Shown here one piece after another: positions 30,678-45,313 of a stretch of DNA of 64,000 nt; positions within the stretch are counted from its first letter, which is position 1, and each line of letters starts with the position of its first letter. The notes below the pieces were generated by a model that worked only from the letters and a program-made list of their open reading frames with translations, ran no database searches and was not told where the DNA came from. Both the position numbers and the translations under genes were made by a program. This stretch comes from Pirellulaceae bacterium (GTDB taxonomy: Bacteria; Planctomycetota; Planctomycetia; Pirellulales; Pirellulaceae), in contig JAHDXO010000043.1 of the NCBI GenBank assembly GCA_023382975.1, forward strand, positions 1 to 64,000, read 5' to 3'.

Positions 30678-31604
30678 ATGGCTAGCTACAGTCGATGGGC
30701 CGAAGCCTCGCCCGACGAAACCGTCGCGGCGGTGGCCGTCCGTAGTCTTGGCGCGAGATTCCAGGCGGTGCAGGAATATCTGGAGAAAGCGGCGACGCAA
30801 TCGGAGAAGGACGTCGAACACGTGCATCAAATGCGGGTCTGGTCGCGCCGCGCCGCTGCCGCCCTGGATCTGTATCAGGGGCTGATGCCCGCTTGGCGCG
30901 TGGAGCGGGTGGCCAAGCACCTGAAGCGGATCCGCCGCGCCGCAAACGATGCCCGCGACGACGATGTGTTCGCGCATCGCCTGGGCAAGGACCAAGACGA
31001 CCTCGCGGCCAAAATGCTGCTCGAGAAAGTCCAGACGCACCGGCACCGGGTTCAGGAGCCGATCGTGGCCGTGTACCGGAAACTTGGCAAGAGCGGCAGC
31101 CTGGCGCGGCGCACCGCCAAGCTGCTGAGCCGCACCGGGACCGGGCGGCGCGCCGAAGCCGGTACCGTCCGCTTCGGCGACTGGGCCGTCTGCCGGATGC
31201 AGGCCGAAGCCGAAGACTTCTTCCTGTTCGCGGCGGCCGATCTGTCTGACGTCCGCACGCTACATCAATTGCGCATCGCGGGAAAGAACGTGCGCTATAC
31301 GATCGAACTGCTCAGTTGCGGACTGCCTGCGGCGCTCCGCGAACATGTCTATCCGATGATCAAGGACTTGCAGGACCGGCTGGGCGCGATCAACGATCAC
31401 GCCACCGCCCAACAACGACTCGACCGCTGGATCCAGGAGGCCGATTCCGACGCCGAACGCGACTATCTTGCAACTCGGCGGGATGCCGAACAATCGCACA
31501 CCGAGTCGCTGCGCGGCGAATTCCTTGACTGGTGGAACGGCACTCGCGAGGGCGAACTGCGTCAAGCCTTCGCCGAATCGCTCGGCTCGTTCCAGTCGGT
31601 GTAG
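30678..31604 (+). CDS. CHAD-domain protein
   Basis: This 308-residue helical protein is made of two CHAD half repeats. Conserved His and basic residues appear in EHVHQMRVWSRR, RIRRAANDARDDDV, LHQLRIAGKNVRYTIE and LQDRLGAINDH. CHAD domains bind polyphosphate through these basic faces. The gene starts with AGAGAGGAG upstream, five bases after ppk1, and so is probably translated with it. A role in anchoring or organising polyphosphate granules is inferred. Confidence 0.88.
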   Translation: MASYSRWAEASPDETVAAVAVRSLGARFQAVQEYLEKAATQSEKDVEHVHQMRVWSRRAAAALDLYQGLMPAWRVERVAKHLKRIRRAANDARDDDVFAHRLGKDQDDLAAKMLLEKVQTHRHRVQEPIVAVYRKLGKSGSLARRTAKLLSRTGTGRRAEAGTVRFGDWAVCRMQAEAEDFFLFAAADLSDVRTLHQLRIAGKNVRYTIELLSCGLPAALREHVYPMIKDLQDRLGAINDHATAQQRLDRWIQEADSDAERDYLATRRDAEQSHTESLRGEFLDWWNGTREGELRQAFAESLGSFQSV

Positions 31605-31625
31605 CGGGACCGTGCCGTCCCGTTT
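31605..31625 (+). terminator. Possible terminator after the ppx-ppk1-CHAD unit
   Basis: CGGGAC and GTCCCG form a six-bp stem with a CGTGCC loop, followed by only three Ts. It begins one base after the CHAD stop codon and precedes a convergent gene. Confidence 0.4.
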
Positions 31626-31639
31626 GCCGACGGCCTCGC

Positions 31640-32974
31640 TTACCACATGTACTCGGCACCGATCGAGAAGCCGTCGTAGAACAGGTCGCCTTTGTTCGAA
31701 ACAAACGGCGTTCGCTCGGTCAACTGCGGGATGTCGGGATTGAAGTTGTTCATCGCGGTCGCGACACCGTCGATGAACATCAGGTTGTATCCGCCTCGTA
31801 GGGTCAGTTTGTGATTCAGGCGGTAGGTGACCATCAGGTTCAGTTCGCCGATGAACGTGACGCGGTCGTTCGAGATCCGCTCCGTCGGCAAAATCCCGAT
31901 GAAATCGTCCTCGAAATCGATGCTGTAGATCGACGTCCGTTGGGAAGCGTTGTTTCCGTAGATGCCGAACTTGCCGTCGATGCCGACGTTCAGCCCCGGC
32001 AGCACACAAACCCACGTGTCGCCGCCCAACTGAGCCCCCGTCATGTAATTGGTGGCGTCCAGGTTGTAGTATCCTTCGCCGCCGGTATCCAACAATCCGT
32101 CCCCGTTTGAATCCCGTTCGACAACCGAGAGCCAACGCAGCTTCTCGATGACATGGGCATAGCGAATGCCGACCAGCCACGAACCTTGAATCGCACAAGT
32201 GGGACCGAGCCAACGGCGACGGTAGTTCAGTTCGAAGCTGTCGTAGTCGTGCGATTGGGTCACCTGATGCAAGTTGGCCAAGTCGAATTGCTCCAACCCG
32301 TTCGGAGGCGCCAAATCCGTGAAGTCGCTGAAGACCGAAAGCAGATCCTCGTTGCCCGTCGCCGTGGCGGTGGTCGAGTAGTCGAACAATCCGAAGTAAG
32401 TGAATTCCAGATTGCTGCCCGGACCGGTCTGGTACGCTCCCGTGATTCGCATCCCCGGTTCGTTGCTCAGGCCCAGATCGCTGGATGTGATGCGACTGAC
32501 GTTGCTCGTATCCCTGGAGAACTCGACGAATCGCCCTCCGTTATCAAGGTTCATAAACACGGCCTCCGCGTGGACGTCGAACCAGTGCGGAGCACAACAG
32601 CCGCCTTCGCCGTAGGGTGCCAGCAACGCGAGAATCGACCGTATCCCTTGGCCCAACCGGTGACCGCGGCGAAGCCCGCTGCCTGACGCGGTGCATTCGT
32701 CGCACGTGCAGGCCGCGCTGCCGTCCATGATCGCCGGGCCGCCCGAGTACATCCCGTCGCCTCCGGCATAGCTGGCCGGTGAAACGAAACTGAAGCCGGC
32801 CCCGCTGGGAACCGCGGCGGGTGCCATGGCATACCCGGGCGCCACACCGTACGCCACCGGTTGCGGTGCGTAGCTGAAAGTTTGCCCCATTCCCGTCTGT
32901 GCTTTCAGATCGCCACCGGCGGCAGTGAGAAGGGAAGCGACTACGGCGATCCACCGAAACCGTTGCAATGTCAT
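31640..32974 (-). CDS. BBP7-like outer-membrane beta-barrel protein
   Basis: This 444-residue exported protein starts at MTLQRFRWIAVVAS with GGAGAGATT upstream. A signal peptide ends near LKAQ. A low-complexity Pro/Ala/Gly region follows, then a four-Cys segment (CTCDEC, then CC before HWF), and a repeating amphipathic beta pattern such as FELNYRRRWLG and LTLRGGYNLMFIDGVA, ending GFSIGAEYMW with a C-terminal aromatic as in outer-membrane barrels. This matches the BBP7 family abundant in planctomycetes. The function of the family is unknown. Confidence 0.75.
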   Translation of the reverse strand: MTLQRFRWIAVVASLLTAAGGDLKAQTGMGQTFSYAPQPVAYGVAPGYAMAPAAVPSGAGFSFVSPASYAGGDGMYSGGPAIMDGSAACTCDECTASGSGLRRGHRLGQGIRSILALLAPYGEGGCCAPHWFDVHAEAVFMNLDNGGRFVEFSRDTSNVSRITSSDLGLSNEPGMRITGAYQTGPGSNLEFTYFGLFDYSTTATATGNEDLLSVFSDFTDLAPPNGLEQFDLANLHQVTQSHDYDSFELNYRRRWLGPTCAIQGSWLVGIRYAHVIEKLRWLSVVERDSNGDGLLDTGGEGYYNLDATNYMTGAQLGGDTWVCVLPGLNVGIDGKFGIYGNNASQRTSIYSIDFEDDFIGILPTERISNDRVTFIGELNLMVTYRLNHKLTLRGGYNLMFIDGVATAMNNFNPDIPQLTERTPFVSNKGDLFYDGFSIGAEYMW

Positions 32975-33390
32975 CGAAATCTCTCCACGGCACAAGACCT
33001 TGCCAAATGGGCTCGTCTCGCTCGATCTCCCGCGAGACACATCCGTTCAGGCAACTCTATCGGTTCCGCATAACAGATACGATCAGCACTTTCGGAACGG
33101 CTGGAATATATTTCCTATGACACCCTAATTGCGGATCTTTGCTAGTTTCACTTCTAGTGGAGAGTCTCGGAACGAAAGCTACGGGATTCCAGTCTTGTGC
33201 ATAGATGATCCGTGGGGGTGACTCGCCGAACGTCTTCGTTTTATACTCTTGTCACGTTTTGAAGTTCCAAAATCCGCCGCGAGGTCATGGCAAAACGGGA
33301 CGGAGCACGAACCAACGCCACGAAAACGGGGCGAATGGTCGGTCGCGATCCGCCGGTCCCAGTATTTCCGCAGCTTTGGAGGCCCCCAAC
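32975..33390. other. Divergent promoter region between the BBP7-like and haem/dehydrogenase genes
   Basis: No gene is seen. The segment 33060-33250 is richer in A+T than its surroundings. A GGAATATATTTCC near-palindrome lies at 33103-33115, and a possible promoter for the rightward gene (GTGACT, 18 bases, TATACT) lies at 33218-33247. Confidence 0.4.
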
Positions 33391-38451
<5,061 letters not shown>

Positions 38452-38552
38452 CGCGTGAAGTCCGTTCCGCCCACGCTACTAGCGACAGCCCTTGTGCCTG
38501 CCCATAATGGACGGGATTGCGGAATCGAGTCACGAGCACAAGGATCAGTACC

Positions 38553-39881
38553 ATGCGAACCACGATTTCACGCCGAAGCTTCCTGGGGGGCGCTGCGGCC
38601 GCGGTTGCCCTTCCCCGGATCGTTCCGGCATCCGCCTTGGGACGCGACGGCAATTTGCCGCCCAGCGAACGGATTACGATCACGATGTTCGGCGTCGGCA
38701 ACCGGGGCACCAGTTCGCTGCAAGCCATGCGGCCGCTGCCGGACCACCAAGTCGTCGCGATCGCCGATTGCCGCCGCGACCGGGCGGAACTGGCGCAGCG
38801 CAACGTCCATTCGTTCTACGCCGAACGCGTCGGGCAGCAGCAGTATACCGGCTGCGAGATCTACAACGACTTCCGCGAAGTCTTGGAACGCGATGACATC
38901 GACGTCGTCTGGGGCTGCGTCCCGGACCACTGGCACGGAGTCGTCTACAGCCGCGCGATCGAGGCCGGCAAGGATCTGTACGGCGAGAAGCCGGTGACAC
39001 GCTGGATCGACCAGGGCATCCGCATCCGCGACATGGTGCGCCAGTACGGTTGCGTATTCCAGACCGGTACGCAGCAACGCAGTTCGACTCATTTCCGCCA
39101 CGCCTGCGAACTGGCCCGCAACGGCTATCTCGGCAAGGTGCATACGATTTACGTCGGGGCGCCGGGCGGGCGGACGTATCCGGTCGAGCCGCCGTGCGAT
39201 CCGCCCGCGGGTTTCGACTACGATTTCTGGTCCGGTCCCGCTCCGCTGATCCCGTTCGACACGAAGCGCTGCGAGTGGCTGGCGATGTACATGATCTCGC
39301 ACTACTGCGCCGGCTTCATCACCAACTGGGGCGTGCATCATCTGGACATCGCCGGCTGGGGCTGCCCCGAGGTGTTCCAGGAGCCGTTCGAGATCCAGGG
39401 CACCGGCGTGCTGCCAACCGAGGGCATGACCGACACCTGGATCTCCTGGCAGATGGACCTGGATTGGGACAGCGGCCTGAAGATGAGTTTCACCAACACC
39501 GGCAACCCGAACCAGCAGGGCTGCAAATTCGAAGGCGACGCGGGGTGGGTCCACGCCAACCGCAGCGGCATCTGGGCCGAACCGGCTTCGTTGTTGACAG
39601 TCAAACTGAAGCCGGACGAACTGCATCTGCACGCCAGCCCCGAACATTCGAATCCGTACACGGCGCACACGGCGGACTTCTTCCGCAGCATCCGCACGCG
39701 GCAGGATCCGGTGGCGCCGGTCGAGGACGGTCACGCTGCCAGCGCCTTGGGCAACGTGTCCGACATCTCGCTGCGTCTGGACCGGCGACTGCGGTGGGAT
39801 CCGCGGATCGACCGCTTCGTCGGCGACGACGACGCCAACCAAATGCTCGGCCGCGCGGCGCGAAGCCCGTGGACCATGTAG
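38553..39881 (+). CDS. Tat-exported Gfo/Idh/MocA-family oxidoreductase
   Basis: This 442-residue protein begins with a twin-arginine signal, SRRSFLGGAAAAVALP. The Rossmann half starts at ITMFGVGNRGTSSL (GxGxxG-type) and carries the family's EKPVTR segment (GEKPVT). The C-terminal half has HHLDIAGWG, with the conserved His. The family reduces or oxidises sugars with tightly bound NAD(P); exported versions are abundant in planctomycetes. It starts 101 bases after the haem/dehydrogenase fusion and may share its transcript. Confidence 0.88.
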   Translation: MRTTISRRSFLGGAAAAVALPRIVPASALGRDGNLPPSERITITMFGVGNRGTSSLQAMRPLPDHQVVAIADCRRDRAELAQRNVHSFYAERVGQQQYTGCEIYNDFREVLERDDIDVVWGCVPDHWHGVVYSRAIEAGKDLYGEKPVTRWIDQGIRIRDMVRQYGCVFQTGTQQRSSTHFRHACELARNGYLGKVHTIYVGAPGGRTYPVEPPCDPPAGFDYDFWSGPAPLIPFDTKRCEWLAMYMISHYCAGFITNWGVHHLDIAGWGCPEVFQEPFEIQGTGVLPTEGMTDTWISWQMDLDWDSGLKMSFTNTGNPNQQGCKFEGDAGWVHANRSGIWAEPASLLTVKLKPDELHLHASPEHSNPYTAHTADFFRSIRTRQDPVAPVEDGHAASALGNVSDISLRLDRRLRWDPRIDRFVGDDDANQMLGRAARSPWTM

Positions 39882-39900
39882 GTCCGCGCTGGTTTGCACG

Positions 39901-40047
39901 CTGGAGTTCACGCTTCAGCGTGTTGGCGCTGGAGTTCACGCTTCAGCGTGTTGGCCCTGGAGTGTGCCCTTCAACAAAATCGGAGAACGAAAGAACACGC
40001 TGAAGCGTGAACTCCAACAAGCGCGACGATACATGCTGAAGCGTGAC
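39901..40047. repeat. Direct and inverted copies of a 26-bp repeat
   Basis: Two 26-bp direct copies lie at 39901-39926 and 39929-39954. A 23-base inverted copy lies at about 39994-40016, and a partial copy at 40031-40047. Each has the core CACGCTTCAGCGTG, itself a small hairpin. Copy two and the inverted copy could form a long stem between the oxidoreductase and the HEAT gene. Confidence 0.8.
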
Positions 40048-40119
40048 CCGCAGCGAATGCGACGCGACTTTCCCCTGACACCCGCCCACCACCCCGACCG
40101 GAAGCAAGGAATCGGTTCC

Positions 40120-42171
40120 ATGAATTCAGCTACACGCAGAATGTTCTTCTCGCTATGGATTTCCCTGGTCACCGTCACGCAATTGGCGGCGGCCGAAGTG
40201 CCGATCGACGAGGCCTGGCAGACGATGCCCAAGTACCAGTACGGGGACGATCTGGGCCCGCTGTTGACGATCGACCACGAGGTGATTCGCGCGATGGGTT
40301 CGCCCGAGTCGCGCGCGGCGTGCGCCGCGCGCCTGGCCTCGCTGCTCGAAGCGCCCGCCACGACACCGGCCGCCAAGCAGTACATCTGCCTGCAATTGCG
40401 GCAAGTCGGCACGGCGGCGGAAGTGCCGCTGTTGGCACGCTTGCTGAACGAGCCCGATTCGTCCGAGATGGCTCGCCATTCGCTCGAATCGATCGCGGGC
40501 GAGGAGTCGCTACAGGCGCTGCGCGATGCATTGGGGAAACTGGAGGGCACGCAGTTGGCCGGAGTGGTCCAGTCCCTGGCCGCTCGCCGCGATGAAGGAT
40601 CGGTCCCGGTGCTGATCGAGTTGGCCGGATCGTCCGATCTGGTCGTGGCCGCTTCGGCCGTGCGCGCTCTTGGCAGCATTGCGGGCCCGGCGGCGACTCA
40701 GAAGCTGCGAAGCATGGCGACTGCGACCGAGGGGGCAGCGGCCCGCGACGTGTCCGTCGCGCTGCTCGCCTGCGCCGCCCGGCTCGCCGAAGCGGGGCAG
40801 GTCGAACCGGCTCGCGAGATCTACGACTTATTAAGCGGTTCGAAGCAGTCCGCGGGGATTCGCCGCGCGTCGCTGACCGCCCTGCTCGCGCTGGAAGGCG
40901 ACCGATTGCCAATCGCGGTCCTCGAGTGGTTCGGGTCGGAGGACGGCGTGCGGCGTCAGGTGGCCGCGGCCCAACTCACCATCCTCACAGACCAACAGCT
41001 CGAACAATTGGCGACTCGAAACGAAGAACTTCCCGAAACGGCTCGGGTCGCGCTACTGGAATTGCTCGCCATGCGCAGTGGTGCCCAAGCATTGCCATTG
41101 GTGCTGAAGGCGGCGGCCAGCGACCAGCCGCAGTTGCAGCGTGCCGCCATCCGTTGCCTCGGCCTGATCGCCGACGCCGGGACCATCCCCATGCTGATCG
41201 ACAAGCTGGCGGCGGGGGACGAATTGGGTCCGTTGGCTGCCCAGGCCCTGACGGCGATGCCGCGGGCCCAGGTGGGGCCGGTCTTGCTTCAAGCGCTGAA
41301 CGATCGCCCGGCGCTGCGGCCGGCCATCGTCGACATTCTGAAAAAGATGGTGTACTACGAAGCCATCGATCCGTTGGTCGCGATTGCCGCCAGCGACGAC
41401 CCCGCCGTGTACGACGTCGCCCTGGACGGACTGCGCGGTATCGCCGATCCCGATCCGACCGACGTTCCCCGGCTGCTGAAACTGCTGGAGCGTTCGACAC
41501 CGGGTCTGCACCGGGACGAAGTTGAAAAGACGCTGCTGATCGTCTGCGAAAAACAACCGGCCGGAGCCGACCGGGCCGGGCCGGTGTTGAAAGCATTGAG
41601 CGGCGTGGACTTGGCCCGTTCCTCGCTCCATCTGCCCTTGCTTGGCCGTTTGGGCGGACCGCAATCCCTGAAGATCATCGACGCGGCACTGACCAGCGAC
41701 GATGCCAGCGTGCGCGAAGCTGCCGTGCGAGGCATCTGCAACTGGCCGGACGCTTCGGTGGCCGAACGGCTGATCGCGTTGGCCGGCGACTCGAAGAACA
41801 GCGCTTACCAACAGCGGGCCCTGCGTGCCTACGTCCGCGTGATCACTCTGCCGAACGACCGGGGCGACGATCAAACGCTCCGGTTGCTGCAATCGGCCAT
41901 GCAATTGGCCGGCAAGGCCGAGGATCGCCAATTGATTTTGACACGCGCCTCGACCATCCGCACGATGGACGCCGTCGACTGGATCGCCGGCTACCTGGAC
42001 CAACCGGAACTCGCCCAAACCGCCTGCGAATCGCTCGTCGAGTTGGCGCACCACCGCTTCCTGCGCCAACCGAACATGGACCGCTTCAAGCCGCTCTTGC
42101 AGCGAGTCAGCCAGATCAGCCAGAATCCCGACGTCGTAGACCGAGCCAAACGCTATCAATTGGGCCTGTAA
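40120..42171 (+). CDS. Exported HEAT-repeat protein
   Basis: This 683-residue protein starts at MNSATRRMFFSLW and has a signal peptide ending near QLAAA. The rest is a long series of alpha-helical pairs of HEAT/Armadillo type, for example VVAASAVRALGSIAGPAA and LQRAAIRCLGLIADAG. Such solenoids are protein-binding scaffolds; no catalytic motif is seen. The neighbours are exported oxidoreductases. A longer upstream frame reads through the hairpin repeats and is not coding. Confidence 0.85.
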   Translation: MNSATRRMFFSLWISLVTVTQLAAAEVPIDEAWQTMPKYQYGDDLGPLLTIDHEVIRAMGSPESRAACAARLASLLEAPATTPAAKQYICLQLRQVGTAAEVPLLARLLNEPDSSEMARHSLESIAGEESLQALRDALGKLEGTQLAGVVQSLAARRDEGSVPVLIELAGSSDLVVAASAVRALGSIAGPAATQKLRSMATATEGAAARDVSVALLACAARLAEAGQVEPAREIYDLLSGSKQSAGIRRASLTALLALEGDRLPIAVLEWFGSEDGVRRQVAAAQLTILTDQQLEQLATRNEELPETARVALLELLAMRSGAQALPLVLKAAASDQPQLQRAAIRCLGLIADAGTIPMLIDKLAAGDELGPLAAQALTAMPRAQVGPVLLQALNDRPALRPAIVDILKKMVYYEAIDPLVAIAASDDPAVYDVALDGLRGIADPDPTDVPRLLKLLERSTPGLHRDEVEKTLLIVCEKQPAGADRAGPVLKALSGVDLARSSLHLPLLGRLGGPQSLKIIDAALTSDDASVREAAVRGICNWPDASVAERLIALAGDSKNSAYQQRALRAYVRVITLPNDRGDDQTLRLLQSAMQLAGKAEDRQLILTRASTIRTMDAVDWIAGYLDQPELAQTACESLVELAHHRFLRQPNMDRFKPLLQRVSQISQNPDVVDRAKRYQLGL

Positions 42172-42391
42172 CGCCAACCAAGATCTTCGCCCCAACACGT
42201 CGTTCAGCGCCCGTAAGCCACCATACGCTGTGGCCAGCGAGCACCCTGGACCGGACTGTCCGAAGAGGATATCATTGCAGCGCCGGCGCACGGTCGGCGT
42301 CGGCGGCGAGAGCCACGAACGGACGAACATGCGATGGGCGGTCCATCAACGCCTCGCGCAGGTGCTGTGCGGACCGCCTGGGAGGTGACCC
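42172..42391. other. Short intergenic region before the toxin-antitoxin pair
   Basis: No gene is visible. The final bases carry a good ribosome site (GGGAGGTGACCC) for the antitoxin gene. Confidence 0.4.
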
Positions 42392-42658
42392 ATGGCCATA
42401 ACGATTGAACTCCCCTGCGCCATCGAAGAGAAGCTTCGCTCCGACAAAGGCGACATTGCCGCGGCTGGCAAGGAGGCGCTGCTGATCGAACTTTACCGAG
42501 AAGGCAGGATTTCGCACGGCGAGCTGGCCGACGGTCTTGGTCTATCGCGGAGCCAAGCGGACGAAGTGCTGCGGCGCCGGAGGGTTACGGAGGATCTGCT
42601 GACGAGCGCGGAATTGGCTGAGCAAGTCGCGGGTCTGCGAAAGCTGCTGGGCCCATGA
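42392..42658 (+). CDS. UPF0175-family antitoxin
   Basis: This 88-residue protein has an N-terminal strand, ITIELPCAIEEKLR, then the helix-turn-helix segment RISHGELADGLGLSRSQADEVL, matching UPF0175 antitoxins that bind DNA and their PIN-like partner. Its stop overlaps the next start (ATGA). Autoregulation is likely by analogy with other toxin-antitoxin pairs. Confidence 0.85.
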   Translation: MAITIELPCAIEEKLRSDKGDIAAAGKEALLIELYREGRISHGELADGLGLSRSQADEVLRRRRVTEDLLTSAELAEQVAGLRKLLGP

Positions 42659-43170
42659 TCGTCGTCTCCGACACGTCGCCGCTCAACTACCTTGTGTTGA
42701 TCCAACACGCCGAAGTCCTGCCGTCGCTCTTCGGACAAGTCATCGCCCCACCGGCCGTGATGGCTGAATTGCAACATCCCGGCGCGCCAACGATCGTGCG
42801 GGCCTGGGCGGCAGGCCCGCCGGCTTGGCTGGAGATTCGAGCACCTGCCAGGATTGATCCAAGCCTTGGCCTGGGCACCGGCGAGACGCACGCCATCAGT
42901 CTGGCTCAGGAGCTTCATGCGGATGCGGTGCTCATTGACGAGCGTCGCGCGCTGACGGTAGCCAGGAAGGCGGGCCTGCTTGTGACGGGTACTCTGGGTG
43001 TTCTCGAAATCGCCGCGGAGCGGGGCCTGCTTGACCTCGTTTCCGCACTCGCTGCCCTCAGGCAAACCACGTTTCGAGTTTCCGCTCAGATTCTGGACGA
43101 CCTTCTGCGACGCGACGCCGACCGTCAGCGCCAACTCTTGGACAATTTGGACGGCGGCGACCGCAAGTAG
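42655..43170 (+). CDS. DUF3368 / PIN-like nuclease toxin
   Basis: This 171-residue protein has PIN-fold acidic positions: VSDTSPLNYL at the start, GETHAISLA in the centre and VLIDERRA later, with the DUF3368 style of TGTLGVLEIAAERGLL. PIN-like toxins cut RNA with metal ions held by these acids. Translational overlap with the UPF0175 antitoxin makes a type II toxin-antitoxin module. Confidence 0.85.
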   Translation: MIVVSDTSPLNYLVLIQHAEVLPSLFGQVIAPPAVMAELQHPGAPTIVRAWAAGPPAWLEIRAPARIDPSLGLGTGETHAISLAQELHADAVLIDERRALTVARKAGLLVTGTLGVLEIAAERGLLDLVSALAALRQTTFRVSAQILDDLLRRDADRQRQLLDNLDGGDRK

Positions 43171-43816
43171 CCAATCCTTCGGATGATAGCCGCCTGCGAT
43201 GTTCCGTCATCCATTGCAGGAATGCCCACCGGTTTCGCGACGATTCCGCGAACATCGTGACTCTCCGCCAATGAAATCGCCGCTTGGCCGAGTCTATTGC
43301 AGAGAAACTGCGTCGAATCTCACCAGTACCGACGACCACGCCCCCCAGCCATATTCCTACTCGCAAGTCGCTTGCGGGCGTTGAATGCAAGCCGCGCACC
43401 CCCATGTTCAGCGCCCGTGGGCCACCCAGCCGAAGTTGCGGCCGGTCTACCGACCGAGCCGCAATAGTCGACCGTTGCTGTCCAGGGACGCATGAGAGCT
43501 GCGGTCGAAGGGTCCGACCTGCCAGTCGCCAGACAGGCGGGTTCAGAGCCCCGCGCCGAGTAGTGGCGTTCCTCGCCATCGAGCACGACGAGCAGGCTTG
43601 CCAATCACCAGCGACACTCCCATCCTCCAATACGCGCAACCATCCAAAGCCGGCCGACTGCTGAGCACGCGACACGCCACTCGGCAACGCAGGGACACAG
43701 CATTCGGCTAATTTTGAATCCGTCGCACGCCAAAAACGCCGGTTTCTCGGTGAGCCCCACGTTTGAAGGACACTTGAACTATTTCGCTCGCTCGGGTGAA
43801 ATTACGGCATCATCCC
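43171..43816. other. Non-coding interval after the toxin-antitoxin pair
   Basis: About 640 bases with no convincing gene. Open frames on both strands have the low-complexity Arg/Pro/Ser look of noncoding G+C-rich DNA, and none has a good start. I see no obvious repeat or RNA. Confidence 0.5.
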
Positions 43817-45313
43817 TCAGGATCGCGATTTAGTCAGGTTCCGCGGGCGTCGAAGCGTGAGGACAACTGTCTTGAGCGGGGCCTTGGCATAGGTCCCGAT
43901 CTGGATTCCGAATCGCGGCATCAGTTCACGCCCCCTTCCAACTAACTCCAGCGGGTCGATGCCCCAATTCTGAGCCACCGCTTCCACGGCGAGCAGCGGC
44001 AACGTCCAAGGGAACGGCTGGCCGTCAAGCGTATGGAACGTGGGGAGCACCTCGCCACCCCATCGAGGCCACCCTTCCCGGTCGTCGGCATGCAAGCTCG
44101 TCTTGATGACAGGGGCAACGATGATCCCGGGGCGGAGCAGGAGCTGCTCGGAGCGGGCAGCATCGTCGAAGGAGACCCTCTGTATATTGCCGTTCGGCAG
44201 CGTCCAGTCGAACTTCTCCGGCAGGACGATCGATACAGTTGCGGGCAGCTCAGCGTCCGCCATCCCATCGAAGTGCAAAACGTTCCTGTGGAACAGGAAG
44301 CACGGGATCTTCTTGGGGCGGACCTCAAATTCGAGGAAGAGGCTGGCGTACCACGATCCCTGCCCGAAGTCGGTACAGGCTTCGGCCAGCCGGCCCTCGG
44401 CACGCTGGAGCCATTCGCGTAAGGTCTTGGCGTCCAGCCAGGGGCGGCCAGAGGTCCGCGTCAGGTTCGGCGAGTGGCCGATCAGTATGCCCGGAAAGCA
44501 CCGCAACCACGACCCGGTGGCAAAACCTCCGATGGTGATTGCGGCCTTGGGGGCCAGCGCACGTGACACCGCGAGGCGTGCGACTGGCCGGTCCCCCATC
44601 CGTAGCACCGCATCCGAGTCCGCGAGGATGCCCATGCCGGGAAAGGACTGGACTCCCATGCGCTCGAGCAACTGTTCGAACGGGATCGTGACCCAGTCGT
44701 TGGCTTCAATGACGGAGCGGTAGACCGCCTCCCGGCCGGGTTCCACGATCCGTGACCTCACGGTCACATCGAGTGTCGGTGTAGTTCCGGTGATCAGCCG
44801 AGACAGGAGTTCATCCAAGGCATGGACGCGATTAGACGACGAGGAGCCCCTCTCGAACATACTCGCGATAACGGCCATGATCCACTGACTGCTGTGCAGT
44901 CGGGACAGGAGCCCCTGCGATTCGCTCGGATGCCTGCGGAGCCAGATGCGTACCCGCGTCCCTGGTTTGGGGAACCACTCCTCGGGCTTGGCCGGCCGGA
45001 TCAGGGCGTTTGTCGAGTTCGGGTCCCGGAATTCTAAGGCGAGAATCTGGCTCTCGTCGACCCCGAACCGCGGCGCGGCGCGGGACACGACTCGGATCCG
45101 ATCACCCAGCATGAAAGCCGAAAAGAAGCCGATCCCGAACTTCCCCGTCGGCTCGAACCCGCGCGAAAGCAGGCCCGGGTGTTCCTCGCGCGCGAGCCAC
45201 GTCTCCCAGTAGCTCGTGCCGAATTCGAGCAATGGGCCGCTCAGCAGCGCCTCGGACATGCCGACTCCGTCGTCCGCCACCTCCAACCAATAGGCATCGT
45301 CGATATCGCGACC
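43817..45313 (-). CDS. Hsp90-like ATPase, C-terminal part of a frameshifted gene
   Basis: This part carries the second half of a GHKL ATP-binding domain: VADDGVGM (G1 box) and PTGKFGIGFFSAF (G2 box, as in HtpG). The middle and end do not match a domain I recognise. The N-box is in the preceding frame. Dropping one C from CCC at 45312-45314 joins the two as AGRDIDDAYWLEVADDGVGM. No good start exists in this frame (only a TTG at 45286), which supports one broken gene of about 918 residues in total. Confidence 0.7.
   Translation of the reverse strand, partial: GRDIDDAYWLEVADDGVGMSEALLSGPLLEFGTSYWETWLAREEHPGLLSRGFEPTGKFGIGFFSAFMLGDRIRVVSRAAPRFGVDESQILALEFRDPNSTNALIRPAKPEEWFPKPGTRVRIWLRRHPSESQGLLSRLHSSQWIMAVIASMFERGSSSSNRVHALDELLSRLITGTTPTLDVTVRSRIVEPGREAVYRSVIEANDWVTIPFEQLLERMGVQSFPGMGILADSDAVLRMGDRPVARLAVSRALAPKAAITIGGFATGSWLRCFPGILIGHSPNLTRTSGRPWLDAKTLREWLQRAEGRLAEACTDFGQGSWYASLFLEFEVRPKKIPCFLFHRNVLHFDGMADAELPATVSIVLPEKFDWTLPNGNIQRVSFDDAARSEQLLLRPGIIVAPVIKTSLHADDREGWPRWGGEVLPTFHTLDGQPFPWTLPLLAVEAVAQNWGIDPLELVGRGRELMPRFGIQIGTYAKAPLKTVVLTLRRPRNLTKSRS

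Noticed and set aside
39901-40047. Repeat array considered as a CRISPR
   Set aside because: Only two direct copies with a two-base spacer plus an inverted copy; no cas gene is present.
43058-43687. Leftward open frame of 209 codons after the toxin-antitoxin pair
   Set aside because: It overlaps the toxin gene antisense and is low-complexity Arg/Ser/Pro without motifs.
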